Below, in pieces: positions 1 through 8,252 of a stretch of DNA of 64,000 nucleotides. How positions within the stretch are numbered: the stretch's first letter is position 1; each line of letters opens with the position of its first letter. The DNA lies in NCBI RefSeq assembly GCF_014204895.1, contig NZ_JACHMF010000001.1, positions 496,001 through 560,000 on the forward strand. The letters are read 5' to 3'. The notes under the pieces were generated by a model, which saw nothing but the letters and a program-made list of their open reading frames with translations, searched no databases and was not told the DNA's origin. A program made the translations under genes and the position numbers. The DNA comes from Paractinoplanes abujensis. Lineage in GTDB: Bacteria; Actinomycetota; Actinomycetes; Mycobacteriales; Micromonosporaceae.

Positions 1-1
1 A

Positions 2-286
2 CGCGCGGAACTGCTCACCCTGGCCGTCAGCGAACTGGCCACGAACACGCTGCAACACACGGCGGGCGGCGGCACCGTACGCCTGTGGACCTCCGGCGGC
101 CGCGTGATCTGCGACGTCACCGACGGCGGCGCGATCCGCAGCCTGGGCCGCCCGATGCCGGCGGCCGACGCGCTGCGGGGCCGGGGGCTGGCCATCGTCG
201 AACGCATCTGCGACGAGGTCGCCGTCGACACCGCCGGCGACAACACCCGCGTGCGGCTGGCCCTCGACCTCGACCACGCGGGATAA
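2..286 (+). CDS. RsbW-like ATP-binding protein (5' end outside window)
   Basis: C-terminal 94 residues of an anti-sigma-factor type HATPase_c_2 domain. An N-box is visible (AVSELATNTLQHT), then a G1-like DVTDGG and a G2-like GRGLAIVERICDEV, the order found in RsbW/SpoIIAB serine kinases. In streptomycete-type bacteria such small ATPases phosphorylate STAS anti-anti-sigma proteins or bind sigma factors, and a SpoIIE phosphatase like the one encoded at 871-2517 usually opposes them. The frame is open to the window edge, so the start and any N-terminal domain cannot be seen. Which sigma or STAS partner it serves is unknown. Confidence 0.8.
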   Translation, partial: RAELLTLAVSELATNTLQHTAGGGTVRLWTSGGRVICDVTDGGAIRSLGRPMPAADALRGRGLAIVERICDEVAVDTAGDNTRVRLALDLDHAG

Positions 287-510
287 GCCCCGGACGGCCC
301 GGCCCTCGTCTGCGGCCGGCGATCGGTTGGGGCCGGCGTTCCGTATCGCCGGGGCGGCTCGGGGCGCCCGGATCCCGTCGCGCCGGGCCGGGCTTCTTTT
401 TCGCTCGGGCGGCGCTGGTGTTCCTCGCGGCGTTACCAGCTGCTTCTGGGCGGATTTCGCGAGCACGGGCTCCGCGCGGGGTGGCCGGCCCGTCTTTCCC
501 GGGGTCGATC

Positions 511-683
511 AGCTCGGTGTTTGCGCGTTGGGATCGGGCAGCTCGGTGTTTCCGCGTTGGGGTCGATCAGCTCGGTGTTTGCGCGTTGGGATCGGGCAGC
601 TCGGTGTTTGCGCGTTGGGGTCGATCAGCTCGGTGTTTCCGCATTGGGTTCGATCAGCCGGTCTTTCCGCGTTGGGATCGGGC
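511..683. repeat. 29-bp minisatellite, six units, in a 584-bp intergenic gap
   Basis: Six tandem units begin at 511, 540, 569, 598, 627 and 656 (the last is 28 bp). Each starts AGCTCGGTGTTT and continues CGCGTTGGG, and the unit ends alternate between ATCGGGC and GTCGATC, suggesting a 58-bp higher-order duplication. The period is not a multiple of three, so it is unlikely to be coding. It lies between the end of the RsbW-like gene and the 3' end of the SpoIIE gene. Nothing else is recognisable in 287-870. Confidence 0.9.
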
Positions 684-870
684 GGCCCGGACTTTCGCGC
701 GAGAACTCGCGAGCCCGGCTCGGAGCCTCCCGTCCAAGGGCGGATCAGCCGCCACTCCCGCTGGGGCCCGTCGCCGGGAGTGATAACTGATCGACCGGCT
801 CTCCCGCCCTGGCGGCGGACCATGCGGCTGTCGCTCGTGGAGAACCCGAAGGTGCGGGGGCTGTGGACGA

Positions 871-2517
871 CTATGGCTCGACGGTGATCAGCAGGGTGCA
901 GGTGTCGTCGTCGGGGCTCGGTGTCGTCAAGCCCCTGACCAGGACGGTCATTGCGTCGGGGGGCGGGGCGGTGGCGGCTGAGCCGGCCGGGGGCGGGGTG
1001 GTGGCAGCTGAGCCGGGCGAGGGCGGGGTGGTGGCGGCTGAGTCGGGCGGGGGTGCGGCGGTCCGGGCTGAGGCGGTCCGGGCTGAGGCGGTCCGGGCCG
1101 AGGCGGTCCGGGCCCAGGCGGCGGCCAGCAGGTCGACTACGTGGGGGAGCAGCGGCGGCCCGGTGCGGCGTTCGACCAGGCCGTCCGTGTAGAGCAGCAG
1201 CATGTCGCCCGGGGCCACCTGCAGGCACAGCGACTCGTACGTGGCCTGTGGGTCGGCCCCCAGCAGCATCCCCCGGGCCAGGGGCAACGCCGAGGCCTGC
1301 CCGTCGCGGGCCAGCAGCGGCGCCGCGTGGCCGGCTCGGGACCAGGTCAGGGTGTGGGTGGCCGGGTCGTGGACGCAGATCACCGACGTGCCGGTCAGGT
1401 GCAGGCGGACCGACAGCTGGTTGAGGTGGCTCAGCAGCACCGCCGGGTCGTGGACGCCGATGGACAGCCACGCGATCAGCGCGAACCGCAGGTGGGCCAT
1501 CCCGTTGGCCGCGCCCAGGCCGTGGCCGGCCACGTCGCCCACGGCCAGCACCACACGGCCGTCGTCGAGCGGGCCGGCGTGATACCAGTCGCCGCCGACC
1601 TGGATCGTGTTGCCGGCCGGCAGGTAGTTGACCAGCACGCTGAGCCCGGGCAGGGACAGGGGTTCGTGCGGCACCGGCTGGATGAGCTGCTGGAGCTGGC
1701 CGGCCAGGCGGTGTTCGGCCAGCGCGGTCATCTCGCGGGTGCGCAGCTGGTCGCGCAGGCGGTCGATGGCCGTACGGGAGTCTTCGCGGGCCGTCACGTC
1801 CTGAACCACCGCGTTGATCTTCAGGGGGCGGCCGGTGGCGTCGGTCACCACGTCGGAGAGCACGCGCAGGTGTTTGACGTCCGGGCCGATCCGGAACCGC
1901 ACGGTCACGTCGGAGGTGGCGCCGCTGTCGAGGGTCTGCCAGGCCGTCTCGGCGATCCCGCGGTCGTCGCCGAGCATCGCCGCCGCCTGCTGGACTCGGG
2001 TGAGCGGGCCCAGGGCGGGGTCGCGGCCGAAGATCCGGTACATCCCGGGCGACCACTGCGTCTCGCCGGTGATCAGGTCGTACTCGGACCAGCCGAGGCT
2101 GCCCAGCAGTTCGGTGTTCTGCATGCGGCGGCGGTCCTCGTCGAGCCGCTGCCACCAGACGAGCAGTCCGTCGAGCACCCGGTGGACGGTCACGTCGAAG
2201 AGTGAATGTGCGACCACCCCGGCCTTCTTCTCGTCGTAGCGGAAGTCGGTCAGGTGCGCCGGTTCACCCGTGCGCAGGACGTCGAGGTAGATCTGCCACA
2301 ACTCGCCGCCGACGATCGCCGGGTACAGGTCGCTCAGCAGCCCGTCGATCCGGCTGGGGCCGCGGTGGTAGATGTCGTCGCCCCGGCCGCCGGCGGCCGC
2401 GATGCGGAAGTCCCGCACGACCCCGTCGGTGCCGGTCACGGGCACGAGCCAGGAGCATCCGGCGGGGATGACTGACAGCATTTCCCGTACGACGCGGGCG
2501 ACGTCCTCGTCGGCCAT
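871..2517 (-). CDS. PAS-domain SpoIIE/PP2C-type serine phosphatase
   Basis: A 548-residue cytoplasmic phosphatase. Residues about 10-115 and 140-245 look like PAS-type sensor folds (the second ends in the PAC-like INAVVQDVTA), followed by a short helical linker and a SpoIIE domain from about 275. Metal-binding aspartates sit in GGDWYH (308-313), GDVAGHG (327-333), YTDG (443-446) and DDDTC (536-540). Such enzymes dephosphorylate STAS anti-anti-sigma factors and release sigma factors; the RsbW-like fragment at the window edge is a plausible counterpart. The start at 2517 gives MADEDV; an in-frame start at 2667 would overlap the divergent neighbour and is less likely. An in-frame Ala/Thr/Pro repeat block (469-521) interrupts the catalytic domain before its last strand. 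Confidence 0.88.
   Translation of the reverse strand: MADEDVARVVREMLSVIPAGCSWLVPVTGTDGVVRDFRIAAAGGRGDDIYHRGPSRIDGLLSDLYPAIVGGELWQIYLDVLRTGEPAHLTDFRYDEKKAGVVAHSLFDVTVHRVLDGLLVWWQRLDEDRRRMQNTELLGSLGWSEYDLITGETQWSPGMYRIFGRDPALGPLTRVQQAAAMLGDDRGIAETAWQTLDSGATSDVTVRFRIGPDVKHLRVLSDVVTDATGRPLKINAVVQDVTAREDSRTAIDRLRDQLRTREMTALAEHRLAGQLQQLIQPVPHEPLSLPGLSVLVNYLPAGNTIQVGGDWYHAGPLDDGRVVLAVGDVAGHGLGAANGMAHLRFALIAWLSIGVHDPAVLLSHLNQLSVRLHLTGTSVICVHDPATHTLTWSRAGHAAPLLARDGQASALPLARGMLLGADPQATYESLCLQVAPGDMLLLYTDGLVERRTGPPLLPHVVDLLAAAWARTASARTASARTASARTAAPPPDSAATTPPSPGSAATTPPPAGSAATAPPPDAMTVLVRGLTTPSPDDDTCTLLITVEP
961..1117 (-). repeat. In-frame 30-bp and 15-bp tandem repeats inside the SpoIIE gene
   Basis: Three 30-bp units (961-990, 991-1020, 1021-1050) and four 15-bp units (1058-1072, 1073-1087, 1088-1102, 1103-1117). 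On the coding strand they give ten-residue blocks around SAATTP and five-residue blocks around SARTA. Both periods are multiples of three, so copy-number changes keep the frame. Confidence 0.9.
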
Positions 2518-2666
2518 GCGCTCAGCGTAGTGGTCGTCGATGCGGGCCCACGGTGACGCACCGCAGCCCCTCGCTAATCCGTTGTTGAGCTTGATAGCAT
2601 CCCGCGGATCACGCCAGCCCCGTGCGAGTGGGCGTATCCCCGGGTCCGCAAAAACGGAGGTCTTCA

Positions 2667-3500
2667 ATGTCCGACAACCGCATGAAGGATCGTGTCAAAG
2701 TGCTGCTCAATGGGACGTCAGCGGACAGCCAGACCTCCGAACACGCTCTCGTCGCGCCGCAGCCGGGCCAGCAGCCGCAGGCGCCGGCGGCCGGTCAGGC
2801 GGCGGCCCCGGCTCAGCCCGCGCAGCCGGGTCAGCCCGGCCAGCCCGGCCAGCCCGGCCAGAATCAGGCCCTGCAGGTGCTGACCCTGGCCCAGCGCACG
2901 GCCGAGGAGCATGTCGCGCGGGCCCACCACCAGGCCGACAAGATCCGTACGGATGCGCTGGCCGCCGCCGAGCAGGTCGCCCGGGACGCGCAGGTGCACG
3001 CGCACAACGTGCGCCGCGAGGCCGAGAAGATCCTGACCGACGCCCGCGCCGCCGCCGAGCAGATCGCCCGCGACTCGCACGCCCGGACGGAGGAGGCGCG
3101 GCGCAACGCCGAGAAGATCGTTTCCGACGCCCGCTCGCAGGCCGAGACCGTCGCCGAGGACGCCCAGGCGACCGCCGATCACCTCAACCTGCAGGCCCGT
3201 CAGCGCTACGACGACGTCGTGGGCAGCCTCGGCGCCAAGCGGGAGGCGCTGCAGCAGCAGATCGAGGCGCTCGAGCAGTTCGACCGGGAGTACCGGGCGC
3301 GCCTGACCAATTTCATGCAGGGTCAGCTGCGGGCCCTCTGGGTCGACCAGCCGCAGGTGCAAGGCGAGCTCGACGAGGCCGGCGCCGAGAAGGCGGGCCC
3401 GCGGCACGGCGCGGCCGAGGCCGACGAGGCCGTCCCCGCGCAGCGCCACAGCGAGGAAGATGCTGTGGAATCCGAGGAGGATGAGCGCACCAAGCGCTGA
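2667..3500 (+). CDS. DivIVA-like coiled-coil protein
   Basis: 277 residues starting MSDNRMKDR. The start is set by a strong ribosome binding site (GGAGG at 2656-2660, six bases before the ATG). A Pro/Gln-rich stretch (about 31-65) contains PGQPGQPG repeats. Residues about 67-225 form a heptad-rich coiled coil with repeats around AEKI-DAR-AAEQIARD and the opening LQVLTLAQRTAEEHV, which resembles the C-terminal half of DivIVA/Wag31. The tail is acidic and ends EEDERTKR. Such proteins usually act as cytoskeletal scaffolds at poles, septa or membranes. The N-terminal membrane-targeting segment of true DivIVA is not evident, so it may be a paralogue with another role. It is divergent from the SpoIIE gene. 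Confidence 0.75.
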   Translation: MSDNRMKDRVKVLLNGTSADSQTSEHALVAPQPGQQPQAPAAGQAAAPAQPAQPGQPGQPGQPGQNQALQVLTLAQRTAEEHVARAHHQADKIRTDALAAAEQVARDAQVHAHNVRREAEKILTDARAAAEQIARDSHARTEEARRNAEKIVSDARSQAETVAEDAQATADHLNLQARQRYDDVVGSLGAKREALQQQIEALEQFDREYRARLTNFMQGQLRALWVDQPQVQGELDEAGAEKAGPRHGAAEADEAVPAQRHSEEDAVESEEDERTKR

Positions 3501-3549
3501 TTCCGTGGAAACCGGGCACGCTGGGTTATGGACTCACGTGCGCCGGGGT

Positions 3550-3564
3550 CTTACCGTCGGTAAG
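3550..3564. promoter_or_regulatory. 15-bp palindrome upstream of the STAND ATPase gene
   Basis: CTTACCGTCGGTAAG is a perfect 7-1-7 inverted repeat ending 44 bp before the GTG start at 3608. The core ACCGTCGGTAA recurs at 10256-10266, about 55 bp before the receiver-protein gene at 10322. It is probably an operator; the cognate regulator is unknown. Confidence 0.5.
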
Positions 3565-3607
3565 TGCGCGGCTCGCCCGGGGCCGCGCTCCGACGGGAGG
3601 CCGTCGC

Positions 3608-4861
3608 GTGACCGAGTTCGTGGGACGCCAGGCCGAGCTGCGTGAGCTGCTCGGCGGCGCTTGCCGTCCCGGGCTCGTGGTGCACGGTCCGGCCGGCGTC
3701 GGCAAGAGCCGCCTGGTCGCCGAGCTGCTGCGCCGGCTCGACCGGGAGCTGCCGGGTGCTCTGACCGTACGGGTGCCGGGCAGCGCCACGGCCGACGAGG
3801 TGGTGATCGCGCTCGGTGAGCCCCGTGTGATCACGGAACCGGTCACCCTCGTCGTCGACGACCTGGCCACCGTGCCGGTCACCGGTGGTGGGGGCCGGGC
3901 CGAACCGGTCGACGCCGCGCTGGCCGGGTTCCTGACGGCCTGGGTCCGCGAGCCCCGGCCGCGCCGGCTCGTGATCACCAGCCGGCATCCGATCGCCCTG
4001 CCCGGCCGCGGCCACCACCGCCTGACCGAGCTGCGCCTGGGCCCGCTCACCAGCGACGACGCCTGCCTGCTGATGGCTCAGCTGCCCGGCCTGGGCACGC
4101 TCGACGCGGCCCAGCGGGAGCGGGCATGGGCGTGCTGCGGGGGTCATCCGCGCGCGCTGGAATATCTGGACACGCTGCTCTGCCACGGCACGGCCGGTTT
4201 CGCCGACGTGGCCGAGCGGCTCGAGGGTGTGCTGGCCGAGAACGGCATCGGCGACCCGGCCGAGTGGATCAGGCGGGGTGGGCCGCTGGCCGAGGCGATG
4301 ACCACCACCGTCGACGACGTGCTGGTGCAGGAACTGCTCGAAGTGCGCTATCACGCGTATCGGGCGGGCGACGCCGCGCACCGGCTGGGCGACGCCGACG
4401 ACGCCGCCGGGCATCACCGCCGGGCGCTGGCCATCGACGAACGGCTCGGGCAGCGGGCCGGTCCGGCCGGCTGGCAGCGGCTCGGGCTGACGGCCGGTGA
4501 GAGCGACGGCGCGGGCCCGGCCGAGCTCGAGCGTCAGCTGCGGCACGCGCTCGCGGTCGACGCCGAACTCGGCAACCGGGCCGGGATGGCCTCCGGCCTG
4601 CACCGGCTGGGCCTGGTGTGCACGCTGACCGGGCGGCTGCCGGCCGCCGTCGCGCTGCACTGCCGGGCCTTCGCCACCGAGCTGGCGCTGGGGTCGCCGG
4701 ACGCGCCGATCGAGCTGGCCGAGCTGAGCCGGCTGCGGGCGGCCCTGGGCGACGCGGCGTTCCGGCAGGCGGCGGGCGAAGTGCTGCCCGCGGCGTCGCT
4801 CAACGGACTGGCCCGCATGCTCGACGACTTCATGACGGCCGGCGAGCACCGCTACAACTGA
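3608..4861 (+). CDS. STAND-type P-loop ATPase with TPR-like C-terminus
   Basis: 417 residues from a GTG start preceded by GGGAGG. FVGRQAELREL leads into Walker A GPAGVGKS (27-34). A Walker B-like VTLVVDDLA, an arginine-sensor-like LVITSRHP and a GGHPRALEYL motif follow, the layout of NB-ARC/NACHT ATPases. Residues about 275-400 are helical and TPR-like. Related actinobacterial proteins of the AfsR/LuxR type carry a DNA-binding domain, but none is present here, so this is a bare switch-plus-sensor protein. The effector or partner is unknown. The gene converges on the hybrid kinase gene with four bases between them. Confidence 0.72.
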   Translation: MTEFVGRQAELRELLGGACRPGLVVHGPAGVGKSRLVAELLRRLDRELPGALTVRVPGSATADEVVIALGEPRVITEPVTLVVDDLATVPVTGGGGRAEPVDAALAGFLTAWVREPRPRRLVITSRHPIALPGRGHHRLTELRLGPLTSDDACLLMAQLPGLGTLDAAQRERAWACCGGHPRALEYLDTLLCHGTAGFADVAERLEGVLAENGIGDPAEWIRRGGPLAEAMTTTVDDVLVQELLEVRYHAYRAGDAAHRLGDADDAAGHHRRALAIDERLGQRAGPAGWQRLGLTAGESDGAGPAELERQLRHALAVDAELGNRAGMASGLHRLGLVCTLTGRLPAAVALHCRAFATELALGSPDAPIELAELSRLRAALGDAAFRQAAGEVLPAASLNGLARMLDDFMTAGEHRYN

Positions 4862-4865
4862 GGCC

Positions 4866-6794
4866 TCAGGCCTCGTCCAGGACCTTCTGGATCGCGGTGA
4901 GCAGCTGCGCCTTGCTGAACGGCTTCTCGACCAGGGTGACCCCCGGTGCCAGCGTGCCCTGCGAGGCGAGCACGGGCCGGGCGTAGCCGGACATGAACAG
5001 CACCTTGGCCCCGGGCCGCACCGCGGCGAAGCGTTCGGCCAGGTCGCGCCCGAGCATGTGTGGCATGACGACGTCGGTCAGCAGCACGTCGATCGGGCCC
5101 TCGTGCGCTTCGGCCAGGGCCAGCGCGGCCGGGCCGTCCGCGGCGATCAGCACCTCGTGCCCGGCGCCGAGCAGGATCCGGTTGAGCACGCCGCGCAGGG
5201 CGGGCTCGTCCTCGACGGCCAGGATCGTGGCCCGGCGGGTCTGCCCGGCATCGGTCTCGGTCTCGTCGCGGGTGAGGGCGGCGGGTGCGGCATCGGTGGT
5301 CGGCAGCAGGATCGTGAACGTGGTGCCCATGCCCGGCTCGGAGTAGACGTTGAGATCGCCCCCGGCCGCGGTCACGATGCCGTAGACGGTGGCCAGCCCG
5401 AGCCCGGTGCCCTGCCCGGCCGGCTTCGTCGTGTAGAACGGCTCGAACGCCCGCTCGATCACCTCGGGCGGCATCCCGGTGCCGGTGTCGCTGACCCGCA
5501 GCCGTACGTACCGGCCGGGGTTGAGGTGCGGGCGACCCGACGCGTAGTGCCGGTCGACCTGCAGCGGCTCGGTCTCGATGGTCAGCTCACCCCCGCGCGG
5601 CATCGCGTCGCGCGCGTTGACGGCCAGGTTCACCAGCACCTGATCGAGCTGCCCGGGGTCGGCCGTGACCGCGGGCAGGTCGGCCGTGAGCCGTACGGAG
5701 AGGGTGATGTGCTCGCCGATGGACCGGCGCAGCATCTGCTCGATGTCCGTCACCACGTCGTTGATGTCGAGCGGGCGCGGGCGCACGACCTCGCGCCGGG
5801 CGAACGCGAGCAGCTGGTGGGTGAGATCGGCCCCGCGCTGGGCGGCCTTGGAGATCTGGGCCGCGTCGCCGGCGATCTCGTCGAGCCCGGCATCGGTGGC
5901 CGATTCGGCGATGAACGTCGCGTAGTTGGCGATCACCGCGATCAGGTTGTTGAAGTCGTGCGCGACCCCGCCGGCCAGCTGGCCCAGACCCTCCAGCCGC
6001 TGGGTGCGCTGCAGCTGGGCCTCCATCCGGGCCCGTTCGGCCTCGGCCTGCAGCTGCCGCAGGCCCTCCTGGGCGCGCACCCTTTCGGTGATGTCGCGGA
6101 CCACCGCGCAGCGCAGCCGGCCCTCGTCGGTGGGCAGCAGGCTCATCGACACCTCGACCGGGATCGTGGCGCCGTCCATCCGGTGGGCCAGCGTCGGCGC
6201 CGCCTCGGGGCCGGGCTCGGCTCCGGGAGTGCCGGGCAGCGCCGGGGTGAGCAGGTCGTTGATCGGGCGGCCGAGCAGCCCGGTGCGGGTCAGGCCGAAG
6301 AGCTGCTCGGCCTGGGTGTTGGCGAGCACGATCCGCCCGTCGTCGCCGATGCCGACGAAGGCGTCCGGCGCGGCCTCCAGCAGCGCCTGCAGGCTCGACT
6401 CGAGCCGTTCGCGCGGGCCGACGGCGCGGGCGATCACGGTGAACCCGAGCAGGTGGTCGTCCTCGATCAGCGGCGACATCGTGAGCGTGACCAGGACCCA
6501 GCGGCCGTCGCGGTGGCGGCGCTGGGTCCGGAAGCGTTCCAGGCGGGCCCCCGCGGCCAGCAGCGTCATCATCTCGCGCTGGTCGCCGCGCCGGTCGGGC
6601 GGGACGAGCAGGTCGGCGCTGCGCCCGACGATCTCGCCGGCCGGCCAGCCCAGCAGCGCCTCGCCGGCCGGGTTCCACGAGAGCACGGTGAAGTCGGGGC
6701 TGACCGTCCAGATCGCGTCGTGGGCCGAGCGCACGGCCGCGTCCGGCAGGTGCGCCGACTCGGCCTGCCGCGTCGATCCGTACGTTTCGCCCAT
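4866..6794 (-). CDS. PAS-PAS hybrid histidine kinase with C-terminal receiver
   Basis: 642 residues with no membrane segment. Two PAS domains (about 17-128 and 133-240), a short coiled coil, then a dimerisation domain with the H-box GGVAHDFNNLI (His279), N-box VNLAVNARDAM, G boxes DTGTGMP and GQGTGLGL, and a receiver from about 522 with Asp574 (LLTDVVMP) and Lys624 (VEKPF). The HDFNNL H-box is typical of NtrB-like/hybrid kinases. Phosphate would move from His279 to Asp574 and then to an HPt protein; a lone HPt is encoded at 11482-11859. The signal sensed is unknown. It is divergent from the methyltransferase gene. Confidence 0.92.
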   Translation of the reverse strand: MGETYGSTRQAESAHLPDAAVRSAHDAIWTVSPDFTVLSWNPAGEALLGWPAGEIVGRSADLLVPPDRRGDQREMMTLLAAGARLERFRTQRRHRDGRWVLVTLTMSPLIEDDHLLGFTVIARAVGPRERLESSLQALLEAAPDAFVGIGDDGRIVLANTQAEQLFGLTRTGLLGRPINDLLTPALPGTPGAEPGPEAAPTLAHRMDGATIPVEVSMSLLPTDEGRLRCAVVRDITERVRAQEGLRQLQAEAERARMEAQLQRTQRLEGLGQLAGGVAHDFNNLIAVIANYATFIAESATDAGLDEIAGDAAQISKAAQRGADLTHQLLAFARREVVRPRPLDINDVVTDIEQMLRRSIGEHITLSVRLTADLPAVTADPGQLDQVLVNLAVNARDAMPRGGELTIETEPLQVDRHYASGRPHLNPGRYVRLRVSDTGTGMPPEVIERAFEPFYTTKPAGQGTGLGLATVYGIVTAAGGDLNVYSEPGMGTTFTILLPTTDAAPAALTRDETETDAGQTRRATILAVEDEPALRGVLNRILLGAGHEVLIAADGPAALALAEAHEGPIDVLLTDVVMPHMLGRDLAERFAAVRPGAKVLFMSGYARPVLASQGTLAPGVTLVEKPFSKAQLLTAIQKVLDEA

Positions 6795-6842
6795 AACAGG
6801 ACCACGTTAGCGATTTCGGCGAGCTGGTCGTACCGCTTTGCC

Positions 6843-6848
6843 TAGGCT
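6843..6848 (+). promoter_or_regulatory. -10 box of a likely leaderless transcript
   Basis: TAGGCT lies six bases before the GTG at 6855 and no ribosome binding site is visible. This -10-to-start spacing is characteristic of leaderless actinobacterial mRNAs. Confidence 0.5.
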
Positions 6849-6854
6849 GGCCCC

Positions 6855-7670
6855 GTGAGCGTGCTGGGGGAGCAGGCGACAGTCCTGCCCGAGGTCGATC
6901 CTCAGCGTCCCAGCGTGGCCCGGATCTACAACTTCCTGCTGGGTGGACGGCACAACTTCGCCGCCGACCGGCAGGCCGCGGCCGCGGCGCAGTCGGTGAT
7001 GCCCGAGCTGCCGGCCATCCTGCGGCTCAACCGGCAGTTCCTGCGCGAGGCCGTCCGCCTGGCCGACGAGGCGGGCATCGATCAGTACCTCGACCTGGGG
7101 TGCGGCATCCCGTCGGCCGGTGACGCCTACGACGTGGCGCGCCGGGTGCGGCCGGGCTGCCGGGTGGTGGGCGTGGACGTGGAGCCGGTCGCCTTCGTGC
7201 ACGGCCGCCTGCGCTCCGACGGTGATCCGGGAGCCGACGTCCTCTACGCCGACCTGCTCGACGCCCACCAGGTGCTGGCTTCCCCGCCCGTACGGGGTCT
7301 GCTCGCTCTTGATCGTCCGGTGTGCCTGCTGATGGTGGCCGTGGCCCACTTCATCCCCGACACCGGACGGCTGACCGAGGCGCTCGCGGTTTATCGCGAC
7401 GCCGTGCCGCGGGGCAGCCTGCTGGCGCTGACCCACGCCTGCCGCAAGGGCGGCTCACCGCAGATCGACCAGGTGCGGCGGATCTACAACAACACCACCG
7501 CCCCGCTCGCGACGCGTGACGCCGCCGAGGCGGCCGTGCTGTTCGGCGACTGGCCGGTCCTCGGGCCGGGGCTGCAGACGTTCGGCGAGTGGTGTTCGGT
7601 GCCGGGCCGCCGGCGCGAGAGCGGCACCGCGGAGTCGGCGTTCCTCGTAGGGGTGGCTCGCAAGCCATAA
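6855..7670 (+). CDS. SAM-dependent methyltransferase, DUF574 family
   Basis: 271 residues from a GTG start. The opening PSVARIYNFLLGGRHNFAADR is the signature of the actinobacterial DUF574 (Methyltransf_19) family. The SAM-binding motif follows as YLDLGCGIPS, then an acidic strand end VVGVDVEPVAF. The family is abundant in Actinoplanes and Streptomyces, and its substrates are largely unknown. Length is typical. It is divergent from the hybrid kinase and upstream of a lone receiver gene, but nothing ties it to the phosphorelay. Confidence 0.88.
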   Translation: MSVLGEQATVLPEVDPQRPSVARIYNFLLGGRHNFAADRQAAAAAQSVMPELPAILRLNRQFLREAVRLADEAGIDQYLDLGCGIPSAGDAYDVARRVRPGCRVVGVDVEPVAFVHGRLRSDGDPGADVLYADLLDAHQVLASPPVRGLLALDRPVCLLMVAVAHFIPDTGRLTEALAVYRDAVPRGSLLALTHACRKGGSPQIDQVRRIYNNTTAPLATRDAAEAAVLFGDWPVLGPGLQTFGEWCSVPGRRRESGTAESAFLVGVARKP

Positions 7671-7742
7671 CGTTAAATCAGCACATCAGTGACTTATTGC
7701 GCGCATGCTGAGGGGAAGTGGCCCCGATCCCGCGGAGCGAAG

Positions 7743-8165
7743 ATGCCGGTAGTTCTGATCGCCGAGGACGACGAAGACATCGCCCTGATCCTCTCCCGGC
7801 TGCTCAAGCGGGCCGGCTACACGGTGCTGCACGCGCCGGACGGGCAGCGGGCTTTCGAGCTGGCGGTCGCCCACCGGCCCGACGTGCTGCTGACGGATCT
7901 GGGGATGCCGCGCATGGACGGCCTCGAGCTGACCCGAGCCGTCCGCGAGCACGCCGAACTGCGGGACATGCCGATCGTCATGCTCAGTGGTCACCTGCAT
8001 CCGGGCGACGGCGAGCCCACCGCCGCCGGGGTCTGCGTGGTGCTGCTCAAGCCCTGCCCGAACGACAAGCTGCGTGAGGTCGTCAACGAGCTGACCGAAC
8101 TGGGCCCGCACGGGCATCAGGGCGCCGGCAGCGCCTGTCCGGCGAGGTGGCCCGTCTCCGCTTGA
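7743..8165 (+). CDS. Single-domain response regulator (CheY/DivK-like)
   Basis: 140 residues starting MPVVLIAEDDED; the start is chosen because the receiver fold begins at once and an AGCGAAG stretch precedes it. The phosphoacceptor is Asp52 (LLTDLGMP), the acidic pocket is EDDE (8-11) and the conserved lysine is Lys103 (LLKPC). No output domain follows, only a short low-complexity tail. It could shuttle phosphate between kinase and HPt or act by protein contact. The neighbouring GAF/PAS kinase at 8253 is the most likely donor by position. Confidence 0.88.
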   Translation: MPVVLIAEDDEDIALILSRLLKRAGYTVLHAPDGQRAFELAVAHRPDVLLTDLGMPRMDGLELTRAVREHAELRDMPIVMLSGHLHPGDGEPTAAGVCVVLLKPCPNDKLREVVNELTELGPHGHQGAGSACPARWPVSA

Positions 8166-8178
8166 TTGTCATGCGACA

Positions 8179-8204
8179 TATAAATGTGGACGTAGGGTAT
8201 AAAT
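8179..8204 (+). promoter_or_regulatory. AT-rich promoter-like segment with two TATAAAT boxes
   Basis: TATAAAT occurs at 8179-8185 and 8198-8204, 19 bp apart, in the most AT-rich stretch nearby and 49-74 bp before the kinase start. Either could serve as a -10 box; no good -35 is evident. Confidence 0.4.
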
Positions 8205-8252
8205 AGCCGAGCCCGCGACCGCGGGCGTGCCGCGCGGCTGATCGGGCAACCC

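Noticed and set aside
511..683. CRISPR array
   Set aside because: Units are contiguous with no unique spacers and no cas genes are nearby; the same holds for every other array in the window.
509..2155. Long minus-strand open frame overlapping the SpoIIE gene and running into the 29-bp repeats
   Set aside because: It is an off-frame shadow of the phosphatase gene with Pro/Arg-rich random sequence and translated repeats at its end.
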